A DNA stretch of 64,000 nucleotides, taken from assembly GCF_006228125.1 (NCBI RefSeq), contig NZ_VDFY01000154.1, positions 46,403-110,402 on the forward strand, in the 5' to 3' direction. The DNA is from Micromonospora orduensis. GTDB taxonomy: Bacteria > Actinomycetota > Actinomycetes > Mycobacteriales > Micromonosporaceae. Within the stretch, counting starts at the first letter, position 1, and each line of letters starts with the position of its first letter. Below, one piece after another: positions 36,537 to 45,953 of this stretch. The position numbers and the translations under genes are program-made. Below the pieces are notes generated by a model. The model saw only the letters and a program-made list of their open reading frames with translations, made no database searches and was not told the DNA's origin.

Positions 36537-37603
36537 CAGGCCACCAGCTCTTCCGTGCTCACGTCGTAGACCGTCGGGGTTCCGCCGGTGTGCCGCAGCC
36601 CGACCTTTGCGTCAGCGGCGAAACGAACAGTCGGGGGCATCCGGACCCGGACGTCACGTTGGCCGCTGTGGTCGACCACGTAGATGATTTCGTCGCCCAG
36701 CCACTCCACCGAGACCACCCGGGCCGGGATCGAGCCTTCCGCCCCTGGTGCGGTGACTTCCAGCGCCTCCGGCCGGACGCCCGCCACCAGGCGACGGTCG
36801 CGCGGCAGGCCTGGCGGTGGCGTGAGAACCAGTCCGCCCTGACCGTGCAGCTTCCCGTCGGCCACCTCCACCTCGATCAGGTTCATCGGCGGGGAGCCGA
36901 TGAATGCGGCGCAGAACAGACTCGCCGGACGGTCGTAGACCTCCAGCGGGGTGCCGATCTGCTCGACGCGGCCCTTGTTCAGGATGGCGATTCGGTGACC
37001 GAGCGACATCGCCTCGACCTGGTCGTGGGTGACGTAGACCATCGTCGCCCCCAGTTCCCCCTGCAGGTGCTTGATCTCCGTGCGCATGTCCGCCCTCAGC
37101 TCCGCGTCCAGATTGGTGAGAGGCTCGTCCATGAGGAATGCGCGCGGTCGTCGTACCAGTGCGCGAGCAAGCGCGACGCGCTGCTGCTCCCCGCCGGACA
37201 GCTGGCGCGGTCGCCGGTCCAGGAGCGGACCGAGCCGCATCAGCCGGGCGGCCTCGTCGACCCGCTTGCGCACCTCCGGCTTGGGCAGTCCCTCGGCCCG
37301 CAGTGGGAACGCCAGGTTGTCGCGGGTCTTCAGATGCGGGTAGAGAGCGTAGAACTGGAACACCATGGCGATGTCGCGCTCGGCGGGCGGCAGGTCGTTG
37401 ACAAGCGTGTCGCCGATGCGGATGTCGCCCGTCGTCTGCCTCTCCAGGCCGGCGATGGCCCGCAGCGTGGTCGTCTTGCCGCAACCCGAAGGGCCGAGCA
37501 TCACGAACAGCTCGCCGTGGCCGATGGACAGGTCCACGTGGTCGACCGCGACCGTCCCGTCCGGGTAGCGCTTGTGCAGCGCGGTCACCTCGATACCCGC
37601 CAT
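36536..37603 (-). CDS. carbohydrate ABC transporter ATPase (canonical)
   Basis: 355 residues of the MalK/UgpC type: Walker A GPSGCGKT, Q-loop VFQFYALYP, LSGGEQQRVALARAL, FLMDEPLTNLD, and a normal H-loop VTHDQ with His193. The C-terminal TOBE part contains FIGSPPMNLIEV. It powers uptake with the two permeases upstream. One-base overlaps (TGATG) link it to both the permease before it and the second ATPase after it. Confidence 0.9.
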   Translation of the reverse strand: MAGIEVTALHKRYPDGTVAVDHVDLSIGHGELFVMLGPSGCGKTTTLRAIAGLERQTTGDIRIGDTLVNDLPPAERDIAMVFQFYALYPHLKTRDNLAFPLRAEGLPKPEVRKRVDEAARLMRLGPLLDRRPRQLSGGEQQRVALARALVRRPRAFLMDEPLTNLDAELRADMRTEIKHLQGELGATMVYVTHDQVEAMSLGHRIAILNKGRVEQIGTPLEVYDRPASLFCAAFIGSPPMNLIEVEVADGKLHGQGGLVLTPPPGLPRDRRLVAGVRPEALEVTAPGAEGSIPARVVSVEWLGDEIIYVVDHSGQRDVRVRMPPTVRFAADAKVGLRHTGGTPTVYDVSTEELVA

Positions 37604-38514
37604 CAGCGTCGCACCGCCCCGAGCGTCACACCGGCGATGAGGTGCTTGCGCACCAGGTACGCGAAGACGAGCACCGGTAGGGCGAACACCACGGAGGAGG
37701 CGGCCACGAGGCCCCAGTCCGTGGTGGTGCCGCCGATGAGGCCGGCGATGGCGGGTGGCGCCGTCCGGACGCTGTCGCTGGAGGTGAGGAAGGTGGCGAA
37801 CACGAACTCGTTCCACGAGAAGATGAGTGCGAAGACCGCCGTCGCGGCGATGCCGGGCACGAGCAGGGGGAGGGTGAATCGCCGGAACGCCTGCAACCGG
37901 GTGTAGCCGTCGAGCATCGCGGCATCCTCGTACTCCGCGGGCACCTCGTCGACGAACCCCTTCATCATCCAGATCGTGAACGGGACGTTGAACGCGGCGT
38001 AGATGAGGATCAGGCCGAGCTTGTTGTCGATGAGTCCGACCTGGCGGTACATGAGGAAGATCGGGATCACGACAACCACGGGCGGCATGAAGCGGGTGGA
38101 CAGGATGAAGAACAGTTGGTCCTTCTTGGCCTTCACGGCGAAGCGTGAGTAGGCCCAGGCCGCCGGGACCCCCAGCACGGTGGCCAGCACCGTGGACACC
38201 CCGGCGACCACGACGGAGTTGAGGAACGAGACGGACAGGGCCGAGCGACCGCCGTCGGGGGCGACGAACACGTCCTTGTAATGGTCGAGAGTGATCGTGA
38301 AGTCGAAGAACTTGGCCGGAATGGCGTAGACGTCCCGGTTCTCCTTGATGGACGTCTCGATCATCCACAGCACCGGAAAGAGCATCACGACGGCCAGCAC
38401 GGTCAGCAGCGCGACCTCCAGCACGGAGCGGCCCCGGCCGCCGAGGCGGCGCGCGGGGGGCGTGTGATCCCGGGCACTACCTGTGGACACGGCCTCGTCG
38501 ACGGAGACGGCCAT
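37603..38514 (-). CDS. carbohydrate ABC permease (MalG/UgpE type)
   Basis: 303 residues with six membrane helices. The ATPase-contact EAA loop reads EYEDAAMLDGYTRLQAFRRF, followed by TLPLLVPGIAATAVFALI, as in the MalG group. A charged N-terminal tail of ~30 residues precedes the first helix. It forms the membrane channel with the permease at 38514. It is coupled by one-base overlap to the ATPase gene and, at its start, to the other permease gene. Confidence 0.9.
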   Translation of the reverse strand: MAVSVDEAVSTGSARDHTPPARRLGGRGRSVLEVALLTVLAVVMLFPVLWMIETSIKENRDVYAIPAKFFDFTITLDHYKDVFVAPDGGRSALSVSFLNSVVVAGVSTVLATVLGVPAAWAYSRFAVKAKKDQLFFILSTRFMPPVVVVIPIFLMYRQVGLIDNKLGLILIYAAFNVPFTIWMMKGFVDEVPAEYEDAAMLDGYTRLQAFRRFTLPLLVPGIAATAVFALIFSWNEFVFATFLTSSDSVRTAPPAIAGLIGGTTTDWGLVAASSVVFALPVLVFAYLVRKHLIAGVTLGAVRR

Positions 38515-39464
38515 CAGCCCTCCTTGAGCTTGTTCAGGTAGCGCAGGTAGAACTGCGTGAGGACGATGACGACGAGGACCATGAGGATCCCGTACGCCGA
38601 AGCGGTTCCGGTGTTGAAGCCGAGGAACGCGACCTTGTAGATGTGGAACGACAACGTCTCGGTGGAGACACCCGGGCCTCCGTTGGTGAGGATGTAGACG
38701 AGGTCGAAGAGCCGGAACGCCTCGATGGCCCTGAACATCACGGCAATGAGGAGCAGCGGCCACACCAGCGGAAGCGTGATGGTGCGGAACCGGAACCACT
38801 CGGACGCCCGGTCGATCGAGGCGGCCTCGTAGAGGTACTTGGGCACCGCGCTGAGGCCGGCAAGTGCGATGAGCATGATGAACGGTGTCCACTGCCAGGT
38901 GTCGACCACGATCAGGGATATCAGTGCCGTCCGCTGCCGGGTGAGCCACTCGACCTGCCCCAGACCGACCGAGCCGAGCATGCTGTTGACCACCCCGAAC
39001 TGCGCGTCGAGCATGAATCGCCAGAACAGCCCGACCACGACCGGCGACAGCATCATCGGAACCAGGAACAGAGTGGTCAGCACTCCTCGCCCGTGCGTGC
39101 GTCGTGAGATCAGGTAGGCGATGCCGAACCCGAGCACGGTCTGCAGGCCGACCGCGCCGATCACGTAGATCAGCGTCGTCAGGGCCCTGGTGTGGACCTG
39201 CGCCGACGTCAGGATGGCGGTGTAGTTCCCGAACCCGATGAAATTGGCAGGCCCGCCGCGGGTGGCCGAGTAGTCGGTGAAGGACAGGTACAACGACCAC
39301 AGCAACGGGAACACCGACATGGCGAGCAACAGCAGCATCGCGGGGGAGATGAAGGCCACGGCGAGCCCGCGGTCGCTCAGCCGGCGGGACCGACCCGGTG
39401 CAGGTGGCGCCGTGGACGCCACCTGCCCGGGGTTGTCGATCGTCAGAGGGGCGGGGTCACTCAC
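38514..39464 (-). CDS. carbohydrate ABC permease (MalF/UgpA type)
   Basis: 316 residues with six helices after a short cytoplasmic tail. The EAA loop appears as YLYEAASIDRASEWFRFRTI, then TLPLVWPLLLIAVMFRAIEA. The GTG start at 39464 overlaps the solute-binding protein stop as GTGA, so translation is coupled. It pairs with the permease at 37603. Confidence 0.9.
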   Translation of the reverse strand: MSDPAPLTIDNPGQVASTAPPAPGRSRRLSDRGLAVAFISPAMLLLLAMSVFPLLWSLYLSFTDYSATRGGPANFIGFGNYTAILTSAQVHTRALTTLIYVIGAVGLQTVLGFGIAYLISRRTHGRGVLTTLFLVPMMLSPVVVGLFWRFMLDAQFGVVNSMLGSVGLGQVEWLTRQRTALISLIVVDTWQWTPFIMLIALAGLSAVPKYLYEAASIDRASEWFRFRTITLPLVWPLLLIAVMFRAIEAFRLFDLVYILTNGGPGVSTETLSFHIYKVAFLGFNTGTASAYGILMVLVVIVLTQFYLRYLNKLKEG

Positions 39465-40894
39465 AGTCCGCCGCCGCCCTTGCGGTTGCTGGAGTCGAGT
39501 ACGCCCTGCTGCTCCTTGGCGATGTCGTCGAGCGCATCCTTCGGCTTCTTCGCGCCGTTGAGAGCCGCGTTCACGTTGGTGTTCTCGATGTCGACGAGGC
39601 GTGCGTACTCGGGCACGTTCCACATGTCCCGCATCCGTGGAACCGAGTCGGTGTACACCTGGTTGAACGGCCCGGCATTGAGGAACTCGGGCGACTCCAG
39701 GGCGTCCGTACGCGATGGCACGCCACCAGCCGCGGCCCACTTCTTCTGGACATCAGCCCGCTCGAACCACTTCATGAAGTTCAGGGCTTCCGCCTGGTTT
39801 GCCGTGGGGGAGTAGGCCGACACGTGCATCCCCATGCCGCCGAGCGGGACCAGGTTCGTCTTCTGGCTCGGCAGGGTGGCAAAACCCAGCTTGTCGAGAA
39901 TCTGCTCCCGCGTGCTGCCGAGCGTCGACTGCTTCGGGTCAAGCAGGCCGCCGCTCGCGGCGATCCAGTTGAACGCGATGCATGCCTTGCCCTGGGCGAC
40001 CGCCGCGTTCACCTCGTCGATGAACCAGTTGCCGGAGCCCTTGGCGGTCAGCGGCTTCATCTTGTTGACCAGGACGTCCATCGCCTCCTGGCCCGCAGCG
40101 TCGTTGAGGACGCCCTCGATCTTGCGCGTCTTGGCGTCCCAGAGGTTGCCGCCGTAGATGCCGTTGACCGTGTTGTAGGTGACGGCCGCGGCGTCGGAGC
40201 CGTTGGCCTGGTGGAAAGCCAGCCCGCTGACGCCGGGGTTGTCCGCCTGGCACTTCTCGGCGGCTGAGATCATCTGGTCCCAGGTCTGCGGTGGCTTGTC
40301 GCCGATCAGGTCCTTGCGGTAGATCATCGTCCAGGTGTCGCCGAGCAGCGGCAGTCCGTACAGGCTGGCGTTCTCGTCGCGCTTGCCGGTCTCCGCCTGG
40401 GGGAACTGGCCGTAGGCCGCCAGGAGGTACGGGTTGTAGGCCTTGACGTCGATGTTGTTCTTGACGAAGTCGGTGATGTCGAGGATGTTGCCGTTCGTCA
40501 CGGCCTCACCGATGTGTTGCGAGTCCAGGATCGCGATGTCGAAGTCGGTCTTGCGCGCGGCGAACTGGGTGAACATCGCGTCGTGCCAGTTCGCGTTCGG
40601 CACGGTGTTGACCTTGATGGTCGCGTTCGGCCGTTCCTTCTTGTACTCCGCGTTCGCGAAGGCTTCCAGCGCCTGGGCGGGGGGCCAGTCGAACCAGATG
40701 AAGCTGAGGGTCAGCGGGTCCTTGGTGAGCTCCGGGATGGTCGCCGGCGCCTTGGGAGCGCTCGCCTTCGCGTCGTCGTCCTGGCCATCGCCGCAAGCCG
40801 CCACGGTCGTGGCCACCAGCAGCATGGCCGCCGTCGCCAGCCGCACCTTCCGACCGGGAACGGATGTTCGTCCTATTCGCCTTTGATACCGCAT
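39461..40894 (-). CDS. ABC extracellular solute-binding lipoprotein
   Basis: 477 residues. An N-terminal signal with lipobox (TTVAAC) predicts a membrane-tethered lipoprotein. The remainder is a family-1-type sugar-binding fold: LTLSFIWFDWPPAQALEAFA, FDIAILDSQHIGEAV, YGLPLLGDTWTMIYRKDL and ALNFMKWFERADVQKKW. It captures the substrate for the two permeases. The substrate is probably a sugar or polyol, given the dehydrogenases at the operon's end. It is the first large gene of the operon and is divergent from the GntR regulator. Confidence 0.88.
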   Translation of the reverse strand: MRYQRRIGRTSVPGRKVRLATAAMLLVATTVAACGDGQDDDAKASAPKAPATIPELTKDPLTLSFIWFDWPPAQALEAFANAEYKKERPNATIKVNTVPNANWHDAMFTQFAARKTDFDIAILDSQHIGEAVTNGNILDITDFVKNNIDVKAYNPYLLAAYGQFPQAETGKRDENASLYGLPLLGDTWTMIYRKDLIGDKPPQTWDQMISAAEKCQADNPGVSGLAFHQANGSDAAAVTYNTVNGIYGGNLWDAKTRKIEGVLNDAAGQEAMDVLVNKMKPLTAKGSGNWFIDEVNAAVAQGKACIAFNWIAASGGLLDPKQSTLGSTREQILDKLGFATLPSQKTNLVPLGGMGMHVSAYSPTANQAEALNFMKWFERADVQKKWAAAGGVPSRTDALESPEFLNAGPFNQVYTDSVPRMRDMWNVPEYARLVDIENTNVNAALNGAKKPKDALDDIAKEQQGVLDSSNRKGGGGL

Positions 40895-41013
40895 CTTTTC
40901 GCCTGCTTTCTGGGTTCGGACTTCTAAGGCCTCGCTATGTGTTTCGCCGAGCGGTTGCTGGGTCGTTCAGGCGTGTCGCCGGGCTGTCGCGGGGGCCGAC
41001 CCGCGAACCGGGG

Positions 41014-41115
41014 TCACGAGTACGCCGCGAGGTACCGGGTCCTCATGTTGTCGAGAAGCCCTTCGGTCCAGCTGCGGCCCGGTGACGAACCGGGCAGGAC
41101 GTCGAGCATGCTCAT
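41014..41115 (-). CDS. 33-codon small ORF ahead of the ABC operon
   Basis: An ATG preceded by GGAG at a good distance opens a frame of 33 codons (begins MSMLDVLPGSSPG, contains WTEGLLDNMRTRYLAAYS) ending 120 bases before the solute-binding protein start. It lies in the 391-base region between the operon and the divergent GntR gene. It could be a leader peptide or a small conserved protein; no family is recognised. The rest of this region holds no other signal I can name. Confidence 0.4.
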   Translation of the reverse strand: MSMLDVLPGSSPGRSWTEGLLDNMRTRYLAAYS

Positions 41116-41285
41116 GGGAGCTCCGGGTGATCGAGTAGAGCGATGGCGGTTGGTTCCGCGACGGTGCAGGACGGCGGGCATCCTGTCGCTTTTCCTATAC
41201 GATCTGGTGGGGGCGTCAGCATGCCGCAGCGTTGTGACTGATGTCAACAGGTTCACGAAGACGCAAGAAGGGACCTCACGTCACA

Positions 41286-42029
41286 ATGGACGACGAAGCG
41301 ATGATCGCGCGGGGCCGTAGGGTCGCGGCGGGCGGAACGCCGCCGGGAAGATCTGGCGGCCGGCTTGCCGACGAGGTGTACGACACGCTGCTCGGACAGC
41401 TGATGTCGCTACGGATCGAGCCTGGCTCCCGCGTCACGATCGATGTCCTGGCGCGAGAGCTGGGGGTCTCGCAGACGCCGATCCGAGACGCTCTGAACCG
41501 CATGGAGGCCGAGGGCCTGGTCGTGCGTGTGCCCCATGCTGGCTACCGCATTCCACCTCACATCACCCGTGACCGATTCGAGGACATGCTCGAGGTCCGC
41601 CTGCTGCTCGAGCCGGCAGCGGCGCGCAGATCCGCCGAACGCGCATCCTCGGAGCAGGTGGCCGGTCTGCGACGAATGCTGGAGGAGATGGCGGAGCTGG
41701 AGGGGGGCAACGGGCCCCTGGCCTATGGCGCCTTCGGGCTACGCGACGCCGCTTTTCACGATCTCGTCGCCCTGAGCGGGGAGAACCAGGTCATCCGTGA
41801 AGCGCTCGCTCGCCTGCACAGCCACGTGCACCTCTTCCGGCTTCACCACGACACCCAGGTCACTCACCTGGCGATGGCCGAGCACGAGGAGGTGGTGGCC
41901 GCGATCGCCGCACGTGACCCCGACGCCGCCGCCTACGCGATGCGTCGGCACATCCTGCGGTCCGGCGAGCGTTTCCGACGATTGTTCGACGAGGTCAAGG
42001 ACGCGGACGGAGTGCCGGTAGAGGCTTGA
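41286..42029 (+). CDS. GntR/FCD-family transcriptional regulator
   Basis: 247 residues. The GntR winged helix spans about 27-90 (VYDTLLGQLMSLRIEPGSRV; LARELGVSQTPIRDALNRME), and the FCD effector domain follows with the metal-binding pattern LRDAAFHDLVALSG, a His in AEHEEVV and another in MRRHI. FadR-type regulators of this shape respond to organic acids or sugar acids. It is divergent from the ABC operon and upstream of the DJ-1 and hydrolase genes, so it likely controls both. Confidence 0.87.
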   Translation: MDDEAMIARGRRVAAGGTPPGRSGGRLADEVYDTLLGQLMSLRIEPGSRVTIDVLARELGVSQTPIRDALNRMEAEGLVVRVPHAGYRIPPHITRDRFEDMLEVRLLLEPAAARRSAERASSEQVAGLRRMLEEMAELEGGNGPLAYGAFGLRDAAFHDLVALSGENQVIREALARLHSHVHLFRLHHDTQVTHLAMAEHEEVVAAIAARDPDAAAYAMRRHILRSGERFRRLFDEVKDADGVPVEA

Positions 42030-42117
42030 CGGGCGGGCGGGAGCCGAGGAATGCTAACTCAACCGGATCGGATCGGATTGGATCTACCTCACCGTCCCCA
42101 GATGCGAGGAGAAGCAG

Positions 42118-42687
42118 GTGCCCAGAGCGCTGCTTTTGACCGGCGACGCCGCCGAGGAACTCGACACCATGTATCCCTACTACCGCGTCCAGGAGGGCGG
42201 CTGGGACGTCGACGTCTCGTCACGGACGATGCGCGACGTGCAACTGGTCATCCACGAGTTCGACCCCAACTCCGACGCCTACGTGGAGAAGAACGGCCGG
42301 AAGCTGCCGGTCGACGTGCCCTGGGCCGAGGTCGACGTCGAGCGCTATGACGCCCTCATCATCCCCGGGGGACGTGCCCCCGAGTGGATCCGGGTCGACG
42401 CCGACGTCAGGCGGATCACCGAGCACTTCTTCGCGCGCAACCTCCCCATCGCGCTTGTGTGCCACGGCGCGCAGGTGCCAGCGGTGTACGGGCTGCTGAA
42501 GGGTCGAAGGACGGCGTGCTTCCCACCCATCACCGGTGACATGGAGAACGCCGGCGCGACCGTCGTCGACGCTCCCGACGTCGTGGACGGCAACCTCGTC
42601 TCCTGCCGGGGGTGGCCCGACATGCCGCAGTTCGGCAGGGCGATGATGGAGGTCTTCTCGAAGTCCGTCGACCCCGCATCGGCATGA
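42118..42687 (+). CDS. DJ-1/PfpI-family protein
   Basis: 189 residues of the DJ-1/PfpI fold. The nucleophile elbow is ALVCHGAQVPAVYG (Cys in VCHG), preceded by the Glu-type loop and LIIPGGRAPEW. The family includes glyoxalase III, deglycase-like and amidase-like proteins. The GTG start follows GAGGAG. It lies 88 bases after the GntR gene, before an alpha/beta hydrolase. Its role in the pathway of the adjacent ABC operon is not evident. Confidence 0.82.
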   Translation: MPRALLLTGDAAEELDTMYPYYRVQEGGWDVDVSSRTMRDVQLVIHEFDPNSDAYVEKNGRKLPVDVPWAEVDVERYDALIIPGGRAPEWIRVDADVRRITEHFFARNLPIALVCHGAQVPAVYGLLKGRRTACFPPITGDMENAGATVVDAPDVVDGNLVSCRGWPDMPQFGRAMMEVFSKSVDPASA

Positions 42688-42706
42688 GCGCACCCGGCCC
42701 GCCCTG

Positions 42707-43528
42707 GTGACGGCATTTCGGACGGTGGCAGTCGACGGCTCCCCCGTCCACGTCCTGGAGAGCGGCACCGGCCCCGCGGTGCTGATGCTGCACGGCTCCG
42801 GACCCGGCACGACCGGGTCCGGCGCCTGGGCAGCGACGGCGCAGGCGCTGGGCACGTCCTGGCACCTGGTGGCTCCTGACCAGGCAGGGTTCGGCCGTAC
42901 ACCTGTCCCGGCGGGCTCCAGGGGTGGGCTCCGGCTGTGGACGGAGCAGGCCGCGGGCCTGATGGATGCTCTCGGTATCGAGTACTACGCCGTGGTGGGT
43001 CACTCCATGGGCGGCGCCGTGGCGCTGGCGTTGGCGGCCGCGCGCCCCCAGCAGGTCACCCGTGTCGTGGCGGTCTCGACGATGGGAGCCCCCGGGGCGC
43101 CGCTGTCCGCCGAGCTCGACGCGGTCTGGGCCGCCCCCGCCGGCCGCCTCGGGGCACGAGACATGCTGAGTCGCCTCGTCCTCGACCAGGCGCTCGTGAC
43201 CGATGCGGCCGTCGATGCCCGTGCAGCTGCGATGCGAGCCGGGGCGGCGGCATTCGCGGCGCTGTTCCCTCCACCCAGGGCACGATGGGTCGACGACCTC
43301 ACCCTCTCGACGCAGACGCTGGCCGCGGTGCGCGCTCCCGTGCTGCTCGTTCACGGCGCCGAGGACCGAGTCACCCCGCTCGGGACGGCAGCCCAGCCCC
43401 TGCTCGAACACCTGGCCAATGTCCGTCTGCACGTGCTCGGCCGGTGCGGGCACGTGCCGGCGATCGAGCACCCGCACGAGTTCCGGCAACTGCTGTCGTG
43501 CTTCCTCCGCCGGGACCGAGGTCATTGA
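42707..43528 (+). CDS. alpha/beta hydrolase
   Basis: 273 residues. HGSGPGTTG forms the oxyanion region; the nucleophile elbow is VVGHSMGGAVAL; the acid is in LLVHGAEDRVTPL; and the His is in LGRCGHVPAIEHP. The overall pattern is close to meta-cleavage product hydrolases (ring-cleavage C-C hydrolases) and epoxide hydrolase-like enzymes. GTG start, 19 bases after the DJ-1 gene. The substrate is unknown. A strong hairpin follows. Confidence 0.85.
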   Translation: MTAFRTVAVDGSPVHVLESGTGPAVLMLHGSGPGTTGSGAWAATAQALGTSWHLVAPDQAGFGRTPVPAGSRGGLRLWTEQAAGLMDALGIEYYAVVGHSMGGAVALALAAARPQQVTRVVAVSTMGAPGAPLSAELDAVWAAPAGRLGARDMLSRLVLDQALVTDAAVDARAAAMRAGAAAFAALFPPPRARWVDDLTLSTQTLAAVRAPVLLVHGAEDRVTPLGTAAQPLLEHLANVRLHVLGRCGHVPAIEHPHEFRQLLSCFLRRDRGH

Positions 43529-43580
43529 TCGCTGCGGCAGGTCCGCAGAGGCCAACGCCCTCCCGTCGAGATCGAGGGAT

Positions 43581-43602
43581 CCGGGGCGCAGCGGCGCCCC
43601 GG
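43581..43602. terminator. bidirectional hairpin between hydrolase and GH44 genes
   Basis: CCGGGGCGC-AGCG-GCGCCCCGG is a perfect 9-bp stem in the 124-base space between two convergent stops, so it can end both transcripts. Confidence 0.65.
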
Positions 43603-43652
43603 ACCCTCTCGGCCTGCTCCGCCGGTCCGGGACGGAGCAGGGGTCTCTCAGG

Positions 43653-45923
43653 TCACCCGCAGCGTTGACCGTTGAGGGTGAAGGCGGTCGGCGTCGGGTT
43701 GGTGCCGCTCCATGTGCCGTTGAAGCCAATGCTGGTGGACGCGCCGCGGCTGAGTCTGCCGTTCCAGCTCATGCTGTCCGCGGTGACGCTCGTTCCGTTC
43801 TGTTTCCAGGTGGCCGACCAGCCCTGGCCGACCTTCTGGCCGGCGGTGGGGAAGTCGAAGGCGAGCTTCCAGCCGTCGATCGCGGTGGTGCCGGTGTTCT
43901 TGATCGTCACGGTCGCGGTGAAGCCGCCCGGCCAACTGTTCGTCGTGTAGGCGACCGTGCAGCCGAGGGCCGGGGCGGTGGGCGCGGTCCGCACGGTCAG
44001 GCCGGGCGAGGCCGCCGAGACGTTGCCCGCCGCGTCGCGGGCGGTCACCACGAAGGTGTACGGGGTGTCCGGCGTCAACCCGGTCACGGTGTGCGTGGTG
44101 CCGGTGGCGCTGCCCACCTTCACGGTGCCGGTGGTGTCGACCCGGTGCACGTCGTAGCCGGTGACGGCGGTGTCGTCGGTGGACGGCGTCCAGGCCAGCG
44201 CGACGCTGTCGCCGGTGATCGTGCCGGCGGTCGGCTTACCCGGGGCGGTCGGCGCTTGGGTGTCGCCGGGCGTGGTGCCGCGCGGCAGCACCAGGTGGGT
44301 GATCGAGTTGGCCGGGAAGGTGGCCGTGAGGCCGCCGGCGGTCACCGGCTGGTCGGCCTCCCGGACGACGCCGGCGAGGTCCGCCCCGCTGTAACGGTAG
44401 ACCTGGGCGGTGCTGGCTGAGGCGCCGGTGAGAGCGACCGGGCTGGTCAGGTCGTCGCCGGTCTTGTTGACCACGACCAGGGTGAGGGCCTTGTCGGCGC
44501 TGCGCTCGGCGGCGTACACGGCGAGCCTGCCCTGGTCGGCGCTGGTCGCCTTGACGGAGGTCTCGCCGAACGCGCCGCCCTTGCCGTCGTAGTTGCGGTA
44601 GATGCGGAAGGCGTTGGCCACCGGCTGGTCGGCCGCGGGTGCGGTCCAGAGGGTGGCCAGGTCGAGCCCTTCGCGGCCGAAGATGCCGAGTACGTCAGCC
44701 TGGGCGAGCGCGCCGTTGAGCGACCCGTGGCCGCCCCAGTTGTACTCGGTCATCGCGATCTTGGTGCCCGGGTAGTGCTGGTCGACCAGCTCGCGCAGGC
44801 GCGGGATGAATCGGACCGGGCTGTTGATCCAGCTCTCGTCCACGTAGGTCGGGTCCCAGAGCTGGCGGGTCGAGCGCAGTCGCAGCGCCTGGGTGGCGGC
44901 GTCGCCGGCCGCGTCGCCGAACACGCCGGACTGCTGCGGGTAGAGGTGGACGTCGAAGTAGTCGAGGATGCGGGTGCCGTGCTGCTGCTCGTACTCGCGC
45001 ATCCGGTCCAGGTACCACGGGCCGAGGTCCTGGCCGCCGTGCGCGGCCTTGTCCGGCGGGTTCGACCAGCAGCCGGTGCGCGAGCAGGTGTCCTGGTCGA
45101 GACCCGAATAGAAGATCGAGTTCAGGCCCCAGCCGACGGGACCGAGCGTCTTCGCGCCGGGGTCGGCAGCCTTGATCGCGGCGGCGTACTCGTAGGTGCG
45201 GTCGCGTAGTTCGTCGTAGCCCAGCCCGGTCGGGCGGACGTCGCGGTGGGTGGCGTGCCACAGGTCCGGCTCGTTGTCCAGGTTGTAGAACTGGACCCCG
45301 CCGTTCGCGGCGGTGCCAAACTGCCCCTTGAGGTGGTTGACGAAGTCCGCGACGTACTCCGGACCGACGGCGACGCTGGTGTCCTGCGGATCGTTGCCGG
45401 TGATCAGCGACCCGTCCGGCCTCTTGCCGTTGCCGCAGTCCGGTGCCCAGGGGTCGGTGGACTCCTGCGGGCCGTACCTGGCGACGCTGAAGCCACACGC
45501 CCGCGACCGGTCCTTGGCGACCCAGCCGAGCATCGGCACTGTCATGACCGTGGCGGCGCCGGTGGCCTTGTTCTGCCGCACGAACCGGTCGGAGTCCGAG
45601 CCCTCGGGGAGGTCGGCCGGGCTCGGGTTGTCGTTGGGGATGTTCTCGAAGTACCAGTCCGACGCTCGGTTGGTGGTGTCGGCACGGAAGTTGTAGCGGG
45701 TGGTGGCGTTGCCGCCGTAGCGGTGCACCGGCAGCCGCAGGTCGCGGGCCAGGGCCTCGTCGGCGAAGTTCATGCCGTAGACGTACGGGCTGATCTGGTG
45801 CCGGGCGGCGGTGGCGTCGACGGCCAGGGCCGGGCCGGCTGCGGCCAGGGCGGGCTCCGGCAGGGCCAGACCGCCGAGGGCCGTGGCGAGCACGACCGGG
45901 AGCAGAGCGGTGGTGGGACGCAC
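43653..45923 (-). CDS. secreted GH44 endoglucanase/xyloglucanase with FnIII and CBM2
   Basis: 756 residues, modular. A signal peptide (LLPVVLATALGGLAL, cleavage near ALA-AAG) is followed by a GH44 catalytic domain to about residue 470 with YVYGMNFADE, the acid/base Glu in LDNEPDLWH and the nucleophile Glu in MTEYNWGGHGS. A beta-domain follows, then FnIII (about 562-650; GKPTAGTITGDSVALAWTPS) and a C-terminal CBM2 with conserved Trp residues (NSWPGGF, DGWKLAF, WSATW). The GTG at 45923 is chosen because GGAAGG sits 7 bases upstream; an ATG at 45929 would touch that site. It attacks beta-glucan or xyloglucan. Confidence 0.9.
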   Translation of the reverse strand: MRPTTALLPVVLATALGGLALPEPALAAAGPALAVDATAARHQISPYVYGMNFADEALARDLRLPVHRYGGNATTRYNFRADTTNRASDWYFENIPNDNPSPADLPEGSDSDRFVRQNKATGAATVMTVPMLGWVAKDRSRACGFSVARYGPQESTDPWAPDCGNGKRPDGSLITGNDPQDTSVAVGPEYVADFVNHLKGQFGTAANGGVQFYNLDNEPDLWHATHRDVRPTGLGYDELRDRTYEYAAAIKAADPGAKTLGPVGWGLNSIFYSGLDQDTCSRTGCWSNPPDKAAHGGQDLGPWYLDRMREYEQQHGTRILDYFDVHLYPQQSGVFGDAAGDAATQALRLRSTRQLWDPTYVDESWINSPVRFIPRLRELVDQHYPGTKIAMTEYNWGGHGSLNGALAQADVLGIFGREGLDLATLWTAPAADQPVANAFRIYRNYDGKGGAFGETSVKATSADQGRLAVYAAERSADKALTLVVVNKTGDDLTSPVALTGASASTAQVYRYSGADLAGVVREADQPVTAGGLTATFPANSITHLVLPRGTTPGDTQAPTAPGKPTAGTITGDSVALAWTPSTDDTAVTGYDVHRVDTTGTVKVGSATGTTHTVTGLTPDTPYTFVVTARDAAGNVSAASPGLTVRTAPTAPALGCTVAYTTNSWPGGFTATVTIKNTGTTAIDGWKLAFDFPTAGQKVGQGWSATWKQNGTSVTADSMSWNGRLSRGASTSIGFNGTWSGTNPTPTAFTLNGQRCG

Positions 45924-45953
45924 GAGCATTCCTTCCGGATAGAAGCCTGACGA

